Source: Arachnopeziza araneosa (lineage: Eukaryota; Ascomycota; Leotiomycetes; Helotiales; Arachnopezizaceae). From it: a DNA stretch of 64,000 bases. The position numbers and the translations under genes were made by a program. Below, in pieces: positions 1-11,319 of the stretch. Within the stretch, counting starts at the first letter, position 1. Every line of letters begins with the position of its first letter. The notes below the pieces were generated by a model. The model searched no databases and was not told the origin of the DNA. It was given only the letters and a program-made list of their open reading frames with translations. The DNA lies in NCBI GenBank assembly GCA_003988855.1, contig QYAI01000052.1:62001-126000 (forward strand). The letters are read 5' to 3'.

Positions 1-2
1 CC

Positions 3-3000
3 AGAGATGCATTAATAAGGCTGTATGATGACGCATACACGCTTGGCGCAAGTGTTCAAGCCGGGGTAACTGCAGCAAATACAAGACTGATCAGACTTGA
101 AACTTCCCTCCACTGGTACCGGTGGGCTTTCATCAATAACGAAAAAGACGTCAAACTTTTGGAGACAATCCAAACGCTTCGGTCACAACAACAGAATTTT
201 CGAGATCAAAACAGCCAGCTTGATAGATTACAAAGCGGGCTTACTAATGTCCTGGTTGATGAGCTTGTTCTCTTGCTGTCCCTCGCAGGCACCCCTCCAA
301 GAGGGTCAAACCCACGTCCCTTACCGCCTCCAAGTACTCACCAAATAAGAGAAACTCAAATCGAAGTCAACAATCTCCTTTTACGGCAACGTTCTCATAA
401 CATAACCCAATTTGAGTTAACCGAACTACATTATCTCTTGCGAGGAGTGATGGATACTAGGTTGAAGAAACTTCATAATGAAATGACTCGTTTGGATGGC
501 ATCTTCGTCGTTCAACCTGGGCTAGCACCAAGACAAACGCTGACCATGGCAACAGCCACGAAATCTTTCGATATTCGATTCGCACAATTCAGGGACAAAT
601 TGCCTCGCTTTGGCATACTCCTTGACCATTGGTGGTATAGTGAAGAAGAAATTACAGAGATATGCTCTCGAGCTCGTTTGTGGAAGGAAGCCACTTCACA
701 CTACCCTACTCCGATCCCATTTCCGACTCATGGCGGAATGATTGAAGATCCACAATTAGCAGAGTGGCACAGAATTTATGCCCATCTTCATAGATTCATG
801 GAAGATGACTGTCCAGAAGGAACATCTGCGACACAGCAACTGCTACTCAGTTTCCTCCCCCCAGCTAGATTGGTTCCCTTGCTAGCCAATATCAGAACAG
901 AGATAGCGGCTGTTAGGTTGATTGAGCAACAGCATGATATGGAGTCTATTTATGAGAGTAGGCAGACTTACATTCGACTAATGCAAGAGGATTTTATGCT
1001 GTATTTTTTGGAATGGTATACCAGTCTCCCGGTACGTCAATGTTTGATATTTGATTATGCCCGACTAATTGACGCTACAGGCCGCAACGCTCATGTCTTA
1101 CAAAGAACGGGCTTTACCAGGTTATATCGACTTCACTCCCAAGGCTGAGCGACGTGGTATTCAAAGAGCGGCCATTGAGCTAGCACTAAACACCATGGCC
1201 ACCAACCAAGAGCAACATCGCCCTCGAGATCGCTTCAGAATAGTTGACTTGCCTCCAGCCCACGATTCCGTCCCATTAGAAGTCATCGCTGCACTCCCTC
1301 TTGAACCTTCGAGGAGACCACTAGAACAAGATCCTTACGATTATACGAAAAAACTATTAGCTTTTCGTGGATGGAAAGAAAGTGATTACGAAAAGGCCAG
1401 TAGGATGTCAAACACGGACTTTACCGAGATTTTGGAAGTTCCTGAAAATTTCAATGGGCCTTTCACACTCCCAAGTGGTTTGGAACTTAAAATCGCTAAG
1501 CAGGCAAAGTTACGAGCATTGACGACACTGACGGCCACCCTCAGGCTTGCCTACAAGATAGCCCCAAGACCAATACTCAGGACAATACTAAAGCAAATTG
1601 ATGAGGGAATGTTCGTCCCAAGCTCAGCAAATGCTCCCAGGTCTCTTACTTTGACAAAGGAGCATATTTATCTATTCAAATCTTTAACAGAAGAGTCTTG
1701 GGATGAAGAGAAGCAGCCTTATGATGATAATATCCCTGGCATCACAGATGTTGATGGAGAGTCGCAGAAATTTCAAGAATTCGAAAGGGACGTCGAAAAA
1801 GAGTTGCAAAAGAATATCGGAAAAGAAATTGAAAGGGAAGATGAACATGAGATCGAAAGACCCGATGAAGACGAAGACGACGCTGAGCACCAACTTGCAG
1901 ATATCCAAGCACCTATTCGGCCCGTTGATACGACTGCAATTCCGCCGGAGACAGCTGAAAAATCTGGAGTTCCACCTTGGACACCACAAAGAAGGGCGAA
2001 GAGTCAGTTCCACCAAGTAGTATACAATCCACTTCTCCCAAGTATTCGATATGTACACTTGAGAGATCTTGTTCAGTCCATCAATAACATACGGCTCAAG
2101 ACCCACGGTCCACAACAGATGAGATTGGCGCTTTGGAACTATGCAGATGCTAATAGATACTTGATGTTGATGGCGAGCAAACGGCGGATTCAGTGAGTTC
2201 TCCTTTCCAATCGCTTCACAGAATTGACTTTATCTAGTCTAGAGGATAACCCCAACCCCATTCCTGTGGGCTCTGAGAATGAATTACTTGAGTTGAAGCG
2301 CGTTGCAAGAATTCCATTGAATGGACACCCAGAAAACAAGTATATTGGGGGACAACAGCACCCTTTGCGGTGGCCCGGTATTAAACTCAATAGCAAAGGG
2401 CAGTTTGAGGTTCGTTATAACAAGAGTGGAGATAAGGGACCTCCGATTCTACAGCCAAACAAGCACACCCATTTTAAACAAATAGCCGATGAATTGGGTC
2501 GAAAAATGAGTGCATTACTGGCAGAGCTTGCCCACGTGACAGAAGAGGCACCGGGGCAGGCGAAAGAAGGGGATGGAGTCGAGACGATTGAGGAAGATCC
2601 GTTGATAAAACAATATAGATTGATCGACGATGCCGCCGCAACAATGCTCAGTATATCCCATGACGATTCTCCCCAAGCTAATACTATCACAATCTCGAAC
2701 CTAGCTCTAGAACTTTTGAGGATTGCACCCGATCTTGCCAGCGATGCCGGGTTTGATTTTCAAGGCAATCCAGAAGATAACATGACGTTAGAACAAGCCG
2801 CCACGTTACTGCAAATGCAACTAGTTGAAGAGGCGAACAATAACTGGGAATATCGGTTCCCAGAGGAAGAACATGTGTGGGACTTTGCTGCCGCAAGAAG
2901 TTCTTCAACTGATAGGGTGGTTGCCAAGCATAGGATAGCACGAGCTGTTCCAACAAAAACCAAATTCTTCAGCATGCGTAGATATCCACTAGAATGTCAG

Positions 3001-3870
3001 AGCCGAGATAGACAGGATATAATCAAGAGGTCTGGCCCAGTGATCCTAGAGAAACCTCAACCGCAGACCGGAACTCAGACAAGAATGCCACCTCCGACAC
3101 AACCTAGACCTCAGCCATGGGCTGGAACACCAACAAAACCTACCGGAGATAACAGAGCATTTGCTCAAGCTCGTGCTGCAGCAACGATGGCCGGTCAACC
3201 GTTGAAAATAGACAGGCACATCAGAGGACAGAGGCCTATGTTCCCATTTGGTGAAACACCATATCAATCGGCATACTTAAGCTTCAGGATGGAAAATGAG
3301 TTGAGAGATGGTATGTATTTCCCAACACTCCCATCTATCCCATTCAAGCTAACCACCCTAGTCCCCGAATTTCAACCTCCCAGAGAACCCCGCCCTGGAT
3401 TATTATCCCGCAAACGTAAACGCGAACGCTCACGATCTCCGGTAAATCGTTTTGCACTTCCCTCTCTTCCGCGAAACTGGCAGCCAAGCAACATCTCTAT
3501 CGCCGACGCACGCCTGGATCTCATCGAAGCAGCTCAAGCACAACCAGGTTTCCCAGGTCGCGATAGGTTAGATTATTACTACACCCAAGATGAGATTACA
3601 GATATCGAGCGTAGGCAAGCTTGGTTGACAAGACGGGATGAGATTGAGGAGGGTATGTGGTTAGTGGAGCAAGATACGGGCAGGAGAATTGAAGATTTGA
3701 CGTCTCAAGAATTATATGCGGCACAATTGAGGGTTGGCGTTGATCATTTGACCGGTAGGGTTGCACAAGCTGGTGGTGCAGCTACCCGGCTGCCAACGCA
3801 AGGACTGAGGGCTTCGAGGGCGCTGAGGGCAGCTAGACATGCACATGTTCATGCACATGGAGGTATTTAG
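3..3870 (+). CDS. Large hypothetical protein, 5' end outside the window
   Basis: The frame is open from the left edge, so the start lies upstream. Exons 3-1031, 1081-2192 and 2238-3870 join in phase across two small GT..AG introns (GTACGT..CTACAG and GTGAGT..TCTAG). This leaves 1257 visible residues. I recognise no known domain. Seen: a helical, Gln/Leu-rich N-terminal part; a very acidic Glu/Asp stretch at about residues 577-615; a Pro/Gln-rich segment around 1000-1040; a basic RKRKRERSRSP run near 1105 that looks like a nuclear localisation signal; and an Ala/Arg/His-rich tail. A motif with the core Y-(S/T)-x-x-EIT-(E/D)-I occurs twice, near residues 212 and 1162. Together these features suggest a nuclear protein, but this is inference. 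The gene is followed by about 1.4 kb of spacer. The exon structure is well supported by phase; the function is unknown. Confidence 0.8.
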
Positions 3871-5246
3871 ATATTATTTGTTTGTATGTGTCTTCAGCTT
3901 TGCATTTTGGGAGGGTAAGCTTCTGAAGTTGTGCTGGCGAAATGCGAACGTTTTATTTTTAGGGTTTTTGTGAAGGACAATTTTTACCAAGTACTTTGTT
4001 TTTAGTAGTATCGATAATCATAATGCAATTTGGCGTCTACTATTCCTCCGCAAAACCCTACTCTACCGAATAAGGCATAAAGTAAACAAAGTTCATCTTT
4101 AGCGTTGGCCTAGATTAGATTAGGTCAGTCCTATTTGTTTATGTCGTCGAATAATTTGCCTATAACACGTAATAGCGAGGTCTTGAAGATGATATTTATT
4201 CTCCGTGATAGATTGTTGACCTTTGTCTCTCTAGAATTCTTCTGATCATCGGTGTTTTATGGAGGATAACTCTAGGGTTGTTAGCAGCCAGCCACCAGTT
4301 AGGGTAATCCTTAGCAAGTGTCCCCCACCTTTTCTTTTTTCCCCAACTACTCAATGCTGTCACAATGTGACTGAAAATAGAATACTGTGAACATTCTTGG
4401 AACCATGATCAAGGAGGAGGAAGAATGGAAGAAAGTCATGGTGACTGTCACGTGATACTTTGAACCTCGTTGCCAAGTTACCTACCTAGCTAGCCTATAG
4501 GCTGGTTAAGGATCAAGAAGCTATTGTTTGTTTATTCAAAATACCCTCACAAGTTATAAACCTCAAGTTTTATCCCAATAAAGTATATTTCCATACTGCT
4601 GTCCACGGGAAACCAATATGACCAGGCGTTCAAAGAAGGTTAGCGGTGGCAAGTTCCATAGCTACTCTTCTTCCATCGGGCTGGAGATGTGTTCATGTCT
4701 TATCTTTTTGTCTAGACCTTTATCTTGAACATGAGTGAGAATCGTGGTCATTGACTCCGGTAGTACTCGAGGATCACCCTCGGTCCAAGCGTCAGGCGAA
4801 TCTTTCGCTGAAATTGAAACTTTTATATGTCACGTTCTCATCGCACAACCTTCCTTCGCCCTACAACAGTGTATCTCAAAGGTGAGACTAAGACATCTCG
4901 TCATTTACCGGTGCTCTATTTAGGCTGTTCTCGGCCCAGTCAAGTTACGGGTACAACCGACAAGAGTTGCACCCCGTCTTGGGGGTACCTCTTACCTATA
5001 AATATCCTCTACTGAAAGACTTTCCCCTTTTTTTGGTTGCTGGCCATGTTTTTTTGATTTCAAGTTGAGCTCAAAAGGAAATAACTTCCCTGAATCTTTG
5101 GTTGTCTGACCACTTTTTCTTCACTTTGCAAGATTAAAGGCACGTCTTTTGTATTTGATTTGGTCTTCTAGTCTACTACAACACTTCATATCAAAATCTG
5201 GTACCCGGTCGTGGTTATTAGACCAGAAGATCGAAGGTTATATTAA
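3871..5246. other. Intergenic spacer, upstream region of the GH32 gene
   Basis: No convincing coding exon. The stretch holds a C/T-rich tract near 4320-4345, a CACGTG palindrome near 4449-4454 and a TATAAATA element at about 4997-5004, some 240 bases before the GH32 start. The small open frames here lack codon structure and overlap each other in different frames. Confidence 0.5.
4997..5004 (+). promoter_or_regulatory. Possible TATA box of the GH32 gene
   Basis: TATAAATA about 240 bases upstream of the ATG at 5247. The distance is long for a TATA box unless there is a long 5' leader, so this is only a candidate. Confidence 0.25.
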
Positions 5247-7054
5247 ATGGCTTTCAATCGTTTTCGCCCGACCTCCCACCTCATCGCCCCTCATTCTTGG
5301 GCGAATGACCCTGTCAGTACGATGTTTCTATGAATTCATGTTAATAATAATCCTGCCACTCTGAAGACGCCTTGATATTTTGACAGCTTGCAGCCCTAGA
5401 TCCCGAAACCTCTCGAACTACGCTAACATACTAATAGTGTGGAGCCGTCTATGTTCCAGAGACGAAGGAATATCTCGTTTGCTATCAATGGAACCCTGGA
5501 ACTGCAGAGGGAGGGAATTGTGCTTGGGGAATGGCAAAGAGCAAAGATCTCGTCACCTGGGAAGACTGCCCACCCGCTTTACTAAATGGTACTACCTACG
5601 ATAGCATGGGCGTTTTCTCTGGCTCTATAACTTCACGCCTGATTGAGGGAAGAAGAATTTTGTTTCTTTTTTACACCAGCGTCTCGGCTCTACCTATACA
5701 TTGGTCAAAACCTTACATCAAAGGCTGTGAAACTCAGTCCGTTGCATTCTCAGCGGATTTTGGAAATTCATGGCAGAAATATGACAGTAATCCTCTTATA
5801 CAGTCACCTCCTATATTTGATGTCACAGGATGGAGAGATCCTTTCGTCTCACCGTGGCCTGCACTCTCTGAACTTCTAGGACTTTCAAGGTCTACAGACT
5901 TCATGATGGTCTCTTCTGGCGAGAGGGGTCAAGGACCACAGCTTCACATTTATCAGTCAAACGATCTTTTGGATTGGGAATTCAAATTTACTCTTTTGAG
6001 TTGCAAGGCGGGAATGAAGATTGCACATGCAAGCAAGCTTCGATGGGGTCTAAATTTCGAGTGTGGTTCGTTCTTTACCTTTGAGAAAAAACATTATATT
6101 ACAGTTGGGGTCGAAGAAGACGCAACCAGCAAGAATCACAATCAACGTTACCTGCTCTGGCTAGGCGGAGATCTTGTATTGGAAGAGGGAAAACCTAAGT
6201 TTCTTATTACAAGTCACGGACTGCTCGATCACGGAATCTTGTATGCGGCCCACATTTTCCGTGATGGAGAAGGAAGGTTACTTCAACTGGGATGGGCAGA
6301 TGAAACTGCAAAGAAAGATATGGTCTTGAAGCAAAAGTGGGCTGGATGCCTAGCTCACCCAAGAGAATTATTCCTAATATCTAGGCCGATCACAGAGATT
6401 GCCAGAAATGACAGTATCTGGGATCTTGACGAGGAGACTGATACAATGACCTCGTTGGGAGTTCGTTTAGCTCCAGAAGTTTCAAGTCTTCGAAAGCACT
6501 CGAATTTAAATGCCTTGGAGGACATCACCCACATCCGGGGTCTCACCTACGAAATTGAAGCCACATTCCACTACCCCACAGGAAGAGAGGAGTTCATCTT
6601 CAATATCCGCCAGTCACCAGATTCTACCGAAGTCACACGAATCATATTCAATCTACAAACCCACATGGTGATCATTGACCGTAGTCATTCCTCTTCAGAA
6701 AAACTCGGTTCCGATTGCCCTGATTCTAGTTATTTCCAGCTCCTTCCCGGAGAGGATTTGAAGGTTCATATTCACGTAGACAATTCGATCGTGGAGTTGT
6801 ACGCTAATGACCGGTTTTCTCTTACAAGTAGAGTGTATCCTAGTTTAGACTCCGCACTTGGGGCCAGTTTTAATTTTGGCGACTTTGAAGAGTCAAAGGT
6901 AGAAGTTAAGGTGTGGAACAAGTTGAGAAATGCTTGGCCAAAGAGATTGAAGCCTCATGGAGATACCCTAGCATTGAATGGAGTGGCGAATGAGAATGAG
7001 AAGCCGGCTTTTGCAAGATTGGAGGTGCTTAACGAGGTTACTTTATCTCCGTGA
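5247..7054 (+). CDS. Glycoside hydrolase family 32, invertase/fructosidase type, probably intracellular
   Basis: Exons 5247-5312 and 5438-7054 join in phase 0 to give 560 residues. The splice builds the GH32 nucleophile motif NDPCG: exon 1 encodes WANDP (Asp21) and exon 2 begins CG. The other two family hallmarks follow: RDP (Asp156, transition-state stabiliser) and EC (Glu230, acid/base). Family enzymes hydrolyse beta-fructosides such as sucrose or inulin-type fructans; the exact substrate cannot be told here. A C-terminal beta-sandwich-like region follows (about residues 370-540). The ATG at 5247 is directly preceded by an in-frame TAA and no AG acceptor lies between them, so there is no room for a signal peptide exon. 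The enzyme is therefore probably cytosolic, unlike secreted fungal invertases. The donor of the intron is GTCAGT, a weak site. Functional call firm; sub-specificity open. Confidence 0.9.
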
Positions 7055-7539
7055 GTATTCAATATCGGAAGTAAGGAGTCTTGAGTTCCGAACAACAGGG
7101 CTCAAGGGCTATAATATGGCTTATTAATGAAGCAGATAATGTGGAAGGTCGACATCAACTGTCAGCTTGAAAAGTAGTTCACTTGATTATTCCATTACAA
7201 TTAGTATCTGACCTTATATGGCACTCGGTGTGTAGTGATTGACTTTTAAGAATCAGATCTTTCTATGTAGGCTGTGGAAAGATCGGTGGTCTCGACAAAA
7301 TCTCGAGGAGATTATTAACATTAATCCACTTCCAAGGTTTCGAAGAACCTCCTTGAGGCTGTTTAGCACAGTTTCGTTTCATAATATCTAGACAAAAGAT
7401 AGTTGTGTACTTTTAACTCTCTAAATAGTAAATGTCATTTACTACAATAATGTTTCTCTTCGGCCTCCAGGGAAGTAATAGTACTTAGTGCACCCTTTCT
7501 TTTTATTATTATGCTATTATCTCTTGAATAGATTAATTT
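7055..7539. other. Downstream spacer of the GH32 gene
   Basis: AT-rich sequence with no coding frame of note. It leads into the tandem repeat array that starts around 7540. Confidence 0.5.
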
Positions 7540-8245
7540 GGTCATTCGTTGTCTCTTAGCCTGTAAACGTGTTGAGTAATTTTCTTGCTTATTGTCAATC
7601 TTCTATGATTTTATTACTTGAATAATTTTTCGGAATTATTGTCAATTCTGTAGCACTTTATTAATGGCATAATTTCCGTTGATCAATGTCGATCTAATAT
7701 TACTTCATTCTTAAAATAGTCTTTTTCATTCATTGTCAGAAGCCGATTCTGTTAAGCCCTCTAAGCAAATCCCATCTCATTGTCAATAATTTATTTACTA
7801 AATTTACAATAAAATCTTATCTCATTGTTAATAAGTTATTTTCTAATATTAACAGCAAAAATCTTATGTTATTGTCGATTATTTCTTTTCTGATACCAAC
7901 AGTAGATATCCTATTTCATTATCGATGATTTGTCTTTTTAAATTTACTGTAAAAATCCCATCTTATTGTTGATAGCTTATTTTTTCACATTTACAGTAAA
8001 ATTCCACTTTCATTGTCGATTATTTGTTTTCCAATATTTACGGCAAAAGCCTCTCTCATTGTCAGTTATTTCTTTTCTTACATTTATAGCAAAAAGCCCA
8101 TCTCATTGTCGATTATTTACCTTCTCACATGTGTAGCAAAGATCTCATCTCATTGTAGACAATTTTTCCCTCACATTTACAACAAAATTCCCAATTTATT
8201 GTCAGTGATAGTATCTACAGTAAAATCGCCATTGATTTTTCATCA
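7540..8245. repeat. Diverged 47-bp tandem repeat (minisatellite), about 15 copies
   Basis: The anchor CATTGTC (or a one-base variant) recurs at 7590, 7637, 7684, 7731, 7778, 7823, 7870, 7918, 7964, 8011, 8058, 8104, 8151 and 8198, a spacing of 45-48 bases, with a weaker copy near 7543. Within each unit the anchor is followed by GATTATTT, a T-rich part, ACATTTACAG, then an A-run and CCCATCT. The copies from about 7778 onward are the most alike; the left copies are more decayed. The array is AT-rich, and stop codons in each frame make it non-coding. It ends at the 3' end of the small minus-strand gene, whose stop lies at its edge. Confidence 0.85.
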
Positions 8246-8821
8246 ACCCCTCCTTAACATCGCCTGATTTTTGAGAGTGAATCTCTCTTGTGAGAGCTCT
8301 AGGATTCTTGCTTCATCGGCCAAGCGTACTTGTTGCAAGATGTTGGTCATCATCTCCAATTCCTCGATTTTGCCATCTTTAACCACATTGTTGGCATCAA
8401 TAGTACCCATTACTGCATTACCACTCGTATCCAGAACAACCTGCTTGTTGGAGCGTAGGGAAAGGTTGGCCGATCGGAGGGTCAAGACTTCCGTTTCCAT
8501 TTCCTTATATCTGTAATGCTGATTATGAGAATCGTGAATCTTTGAGATCGCTGTGTCACTTTCTAACATAATCTTGTCTTTGATTGCCGACCTTTTAAGT
8601 GCCTGGTCATAGTTCCTGGCAACGACCTTGCGACCTTTGGAAAATACTCGAAAGCCGTTGAAAACTGGTTCAAGTACTTCGCTCTCTGATGTCAGTTTCC
8701 AGCCTTTGCCGAGAGCAAATTCTGGGAACAGGTCAGTTATTCGATCCACCCACTGCTTTAGACATTCTGAAAGCTCGTCGCCCTTTTTAATAGAGTTATC
8801 ACATTTGTTACAGTCGAGCAT
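8243..8821 (-). CDS. Small hypothetical protein with N-terminal CxxC and coiled coil
   Basis: A single open frame of 192 residues begins with a true ATG and the motif LDCNKCD, which might be half of a zinc-binding finger. A charged, heptad-like helical part follows from about residue 85 to the end, likely a coiled coil. No family is recognised. The C-terminus runs up to the edge of the 47-bp tandem array, so the stop may have been supplied by the repeat and the protein may be truncated. It may also be missing an upstream exon. Moderate confidence that it is a gene, none on function. Confidence 0.45.
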   Translation of the reverse strand: MLDCNKCDNSIKKGDELSECLKQWVDRITDLFPEFALGKGWKLTSESEVLEPVFNGFRVFSKGRKVVARNYDQALKRSAIKDKIMLESDTAISKIHDSHNQHYRYKEMETEVLTLRSANLSLRSNKQVVLDTSGNAVMGTIDANNVVKDGKIEELEMMTNILQQVRLADEARILELSQERFTLKNQAMLRRG

Positions 8822-8855
8822 ATGCTTATCATAAATCTCATGTCACACCCTCTAA

Positions 8856-9083
8856 TTCTGTGGGCTCACACACAGCAGAGTTCTTCTCGCAATAGATGAC
8901 CGAACACTCACACAGTGGTACGTGAAGCCAATCATTGAGGTGATATGTCAGAGAATTTTCAAGCCGACTTCCAGGGAAATAGTGAGAAAATGGCAAGGCG
9001 TCCTTGACAACTTCCACTGCTCCGTGGAAGAAGATGATGACACGAGTAGTGAAGAATGTAATGATGAAAGTGGTGCAAAATGA
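8856..9083 (+). pseudogene. Coding-like fragment, possible gene relic
   Basis: An open stretch of about 75 codons between stops has protein-like composition: a hydrophobic helical part (QWYVKPIIEVICQRIF), then VRKWQGVLDNFHC, then an acidic Glu/Asp/Ser tail before TGA at 9081-9083. It has no ATG at its beginning and no matching neighbour exon that I could find. It could be the last exon of a decayed gene or a chance frame. Family unknown. Confidence 0.25.
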
Positions 9084-9967
9084 GCATGACGTATTCGCTT
9101 GTTAATGAAGGTTCTATAACCAAAACAATGTCACCCGTTCACTCGCTAGCACCGCTCGGTGAAGCTCAGAAATCTAGTTTATATGCAGGCTTTCGAGTAC
9201 CTACTTCCAAGAGCAAGAAAGCTCCTACACCATCTAGTTCACATTCTTTAACAGACAGTCCGTCATTCCACCGGTAAACCATAGATGGGATCCAAGATAT
9301 CTTGTTTGTCCTAACCACCCGTTCGCTTAAGCCCCTTTCAACTTTTCAGCTGTGGAACCATCCTACTTATATCGCTAGGGATGAACAATTAGGAGCACGC
9401 GGGATGCATCAATTTCTCTTGTTTATTCTATTCATAATATCGATAAAAGTTACAAGAAAACTGCGTTGCTTTCTTACATTCTTAGCGTCTATCTCTTGAA
9501 ACTTATTTTGAATATCGGTTTTGACATGCGACAATCGAAAGTATTTTGACAGTGGGCCTCGAATCATGATACTCTATGGTATAGAGGTTGGTTGAAAGAG
9601 TAGAGGTAACGGAGACTCAATCGCTTACAGGACTATCTTAAACATAGCCTGTAGTGTATGGGATATTTAAGACTTAGTTTATCACCAAGAAACCACGGCG
9701 CGAGTTGGAAGTTTGGTAAGCCATCTACCTGTACTGGCTGAAGGTAAAAATAAGAATTGAGGCTGCATTACTAGAGTTTGGCTTGAAAACTCGAAGGACA
9801 AAGAGTTGACAGCAGGAGTGAAATATCCTTTTAGAAAGTGATAACCATCTTTATAATCTCTTTTGCCTAACTATTTAAATATGAATATTGTGTAACAAGC
9901 CTTCTTGATACCCTCCTTGCGTTGTTTCGGCAAATTTATACCACTAATACGTCTCAACCCAGAGAGA
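9084..9967. other. Gene-free spacer
   Basis: Only short frames of fewer than 70 codons without protein-like character. No repeats or RNA genes seen. Confidence 0.4.
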
Positions 9968-10946
9968 TCATAACCATATCCTGCTAACCAAAGGCGGATA
10001 AACGACATTGACAAAAACAAAATGTGGCCCCTTGGTTTTATTTCCTTTAGTGATGTAGTTTTGATATAGATCAATCATAGGGTGCCCAACTGGTAGTTGC
10101 TTTACCGCCTCACTTAAATTTTGCCCTCGAGCTACGAATAACAACTTGTCCTCTGGTCTTGCAAATGAATTCCATTCTCTAAGTGATATTGTCTTGAGAG
10201 GACCCACGACCAGGAATATCAACTCGAGTGCTTTGAAGTTCGAGAGAGATTCAATGAATACCTTCAAGTCTTCGCAACAATCTTCCCGAAATCCCCAACA
10301 ACGAAGCGTAATGCATCGAATTTTGCTGACATCGCAGCAATTGATAAACCTCTTCATCCTTCCATCCTTTTTCCACGTGTATCCCCACTGATCAACTAGA
10401 AGATTTAGAAACAACATATCCGAGTAGGTATTGAAGAGAATTCCTTGATGGCCTCGTTTATTCTCCTTAATCTTAAGGAAACCCAGGCATTTCAGGATTT
10501 CTGCCCGTGTCTGCCGACTAATACACAAAATCATAGGGAGATTGCTTGGTTTCTCGCGAGAGGTTTGATCCCATACATTTGTGAAGCTGATGTTTTTAGC
10601 ATTTGCTGCCAAGTAGAAACTCCAAATCTTCAGTTGAAGTTCTAGAGGCAAGCGCTTGAAAGCACAAACTGAGAGAGGTGGCGACTGATCCTCATCTGAC
10701 AAAGTAAGCTCTTGGAGTGGGAGTTTTATCGAAAGTTCTTACATGTTGCACTCCATTGCCGTTGTTCAGGTTTGGCATGTATCGAATATTATACTTAGTA
10801 TTCGGAAATGAACCTGATCCAATTTTTGATTCGTACACAACAAGTAGACGATCGAGATGTGGCTGAATGCCCGATGATACGTCGAGGGTTTTGATAAATA
10901 TCTTGCTTGCCACATCCAGGGGAGTAAAATCTTTCGTGGGATTCAT
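9968..10946 (-). CDS. 2EXR-domain family protein
   Basis: The main exon (10684-9968) encodes a 2EXR-type protein: the domain opens with CAFKRLPLELQLKIW and continues with ILCISRQTRAEILK, the pattern of the large 2EXR family of filamentous ascomycetes, whose function is unknown. The open frame has no ATG ahead of the domain. A phase-consistent solution splices an upstream exon 10946-10743 (ATG start, MNPTKDFTPLDVASKIF) through a GTAAGA..GATCAG intron (10742-10685), giving 306 residues. That junction is my inference. The domain call is good, the start uncertain, and the gene could be partly decayed. Confidence 0.55.
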
Positions 10947-11319
10947 ATTGAAAATGACGTGCTTTAGTTCGACTGGAGTTTTTCGTGCTTCAACTTAATC
11001 AAAAACTCATCAGGCTCAAATATCGCGCTTGACCTATCGATCCTCAGACTAACCTTTTCAAATCTTCATCGGACCTTCACACCCTGTTCCCCTCTTCTTC
11101 CAGATACCACCATAGGTAAATCCCGTTACTTTCTCGCTCGAAACGAATTGCTGTTTGAAAGCGAGAGAAATCCTGGTAGGGGATAGCAACAACCAAGGTA
11201 GAACAATCAAATTCTCTGCACTTGTTGTGCAGCCAAATGGGGTTGGAAGATAGTGTTGATGTTGATTTGAGAGGTTGAAGAAAGAAAGGGAAGCTTCTCA
11301 GTTTGATTTTCTCGTGCAA
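10947..11319 (-). pseudogene. Coding-like segments upstream of the 2EXR gene, frame-broken
   Basis: Two stretches look like protein but do not connect. One (about 11319-11077) contains NKCREFDCSTLVVAIPYQDF and ends EEEGNRV-stop. The other runs from about 11025 in a frame reading IFEPDEFLIKLK, then appears to shift near a run of five A's into a frame reading EARKTPVELKHVIFNMNPTKDF, which continues into the first exon of the 2EXR gene. This may be a decayed longer gene, or exons whose introns I could not place. Confidence 0.25.

Noticed and set aside
1684..2115. 143-codon minus-strand frame inside the large orphan
   Set aside because: Antisense shadow of the acidic exon; the plus-strand frame has phase-matched introns.
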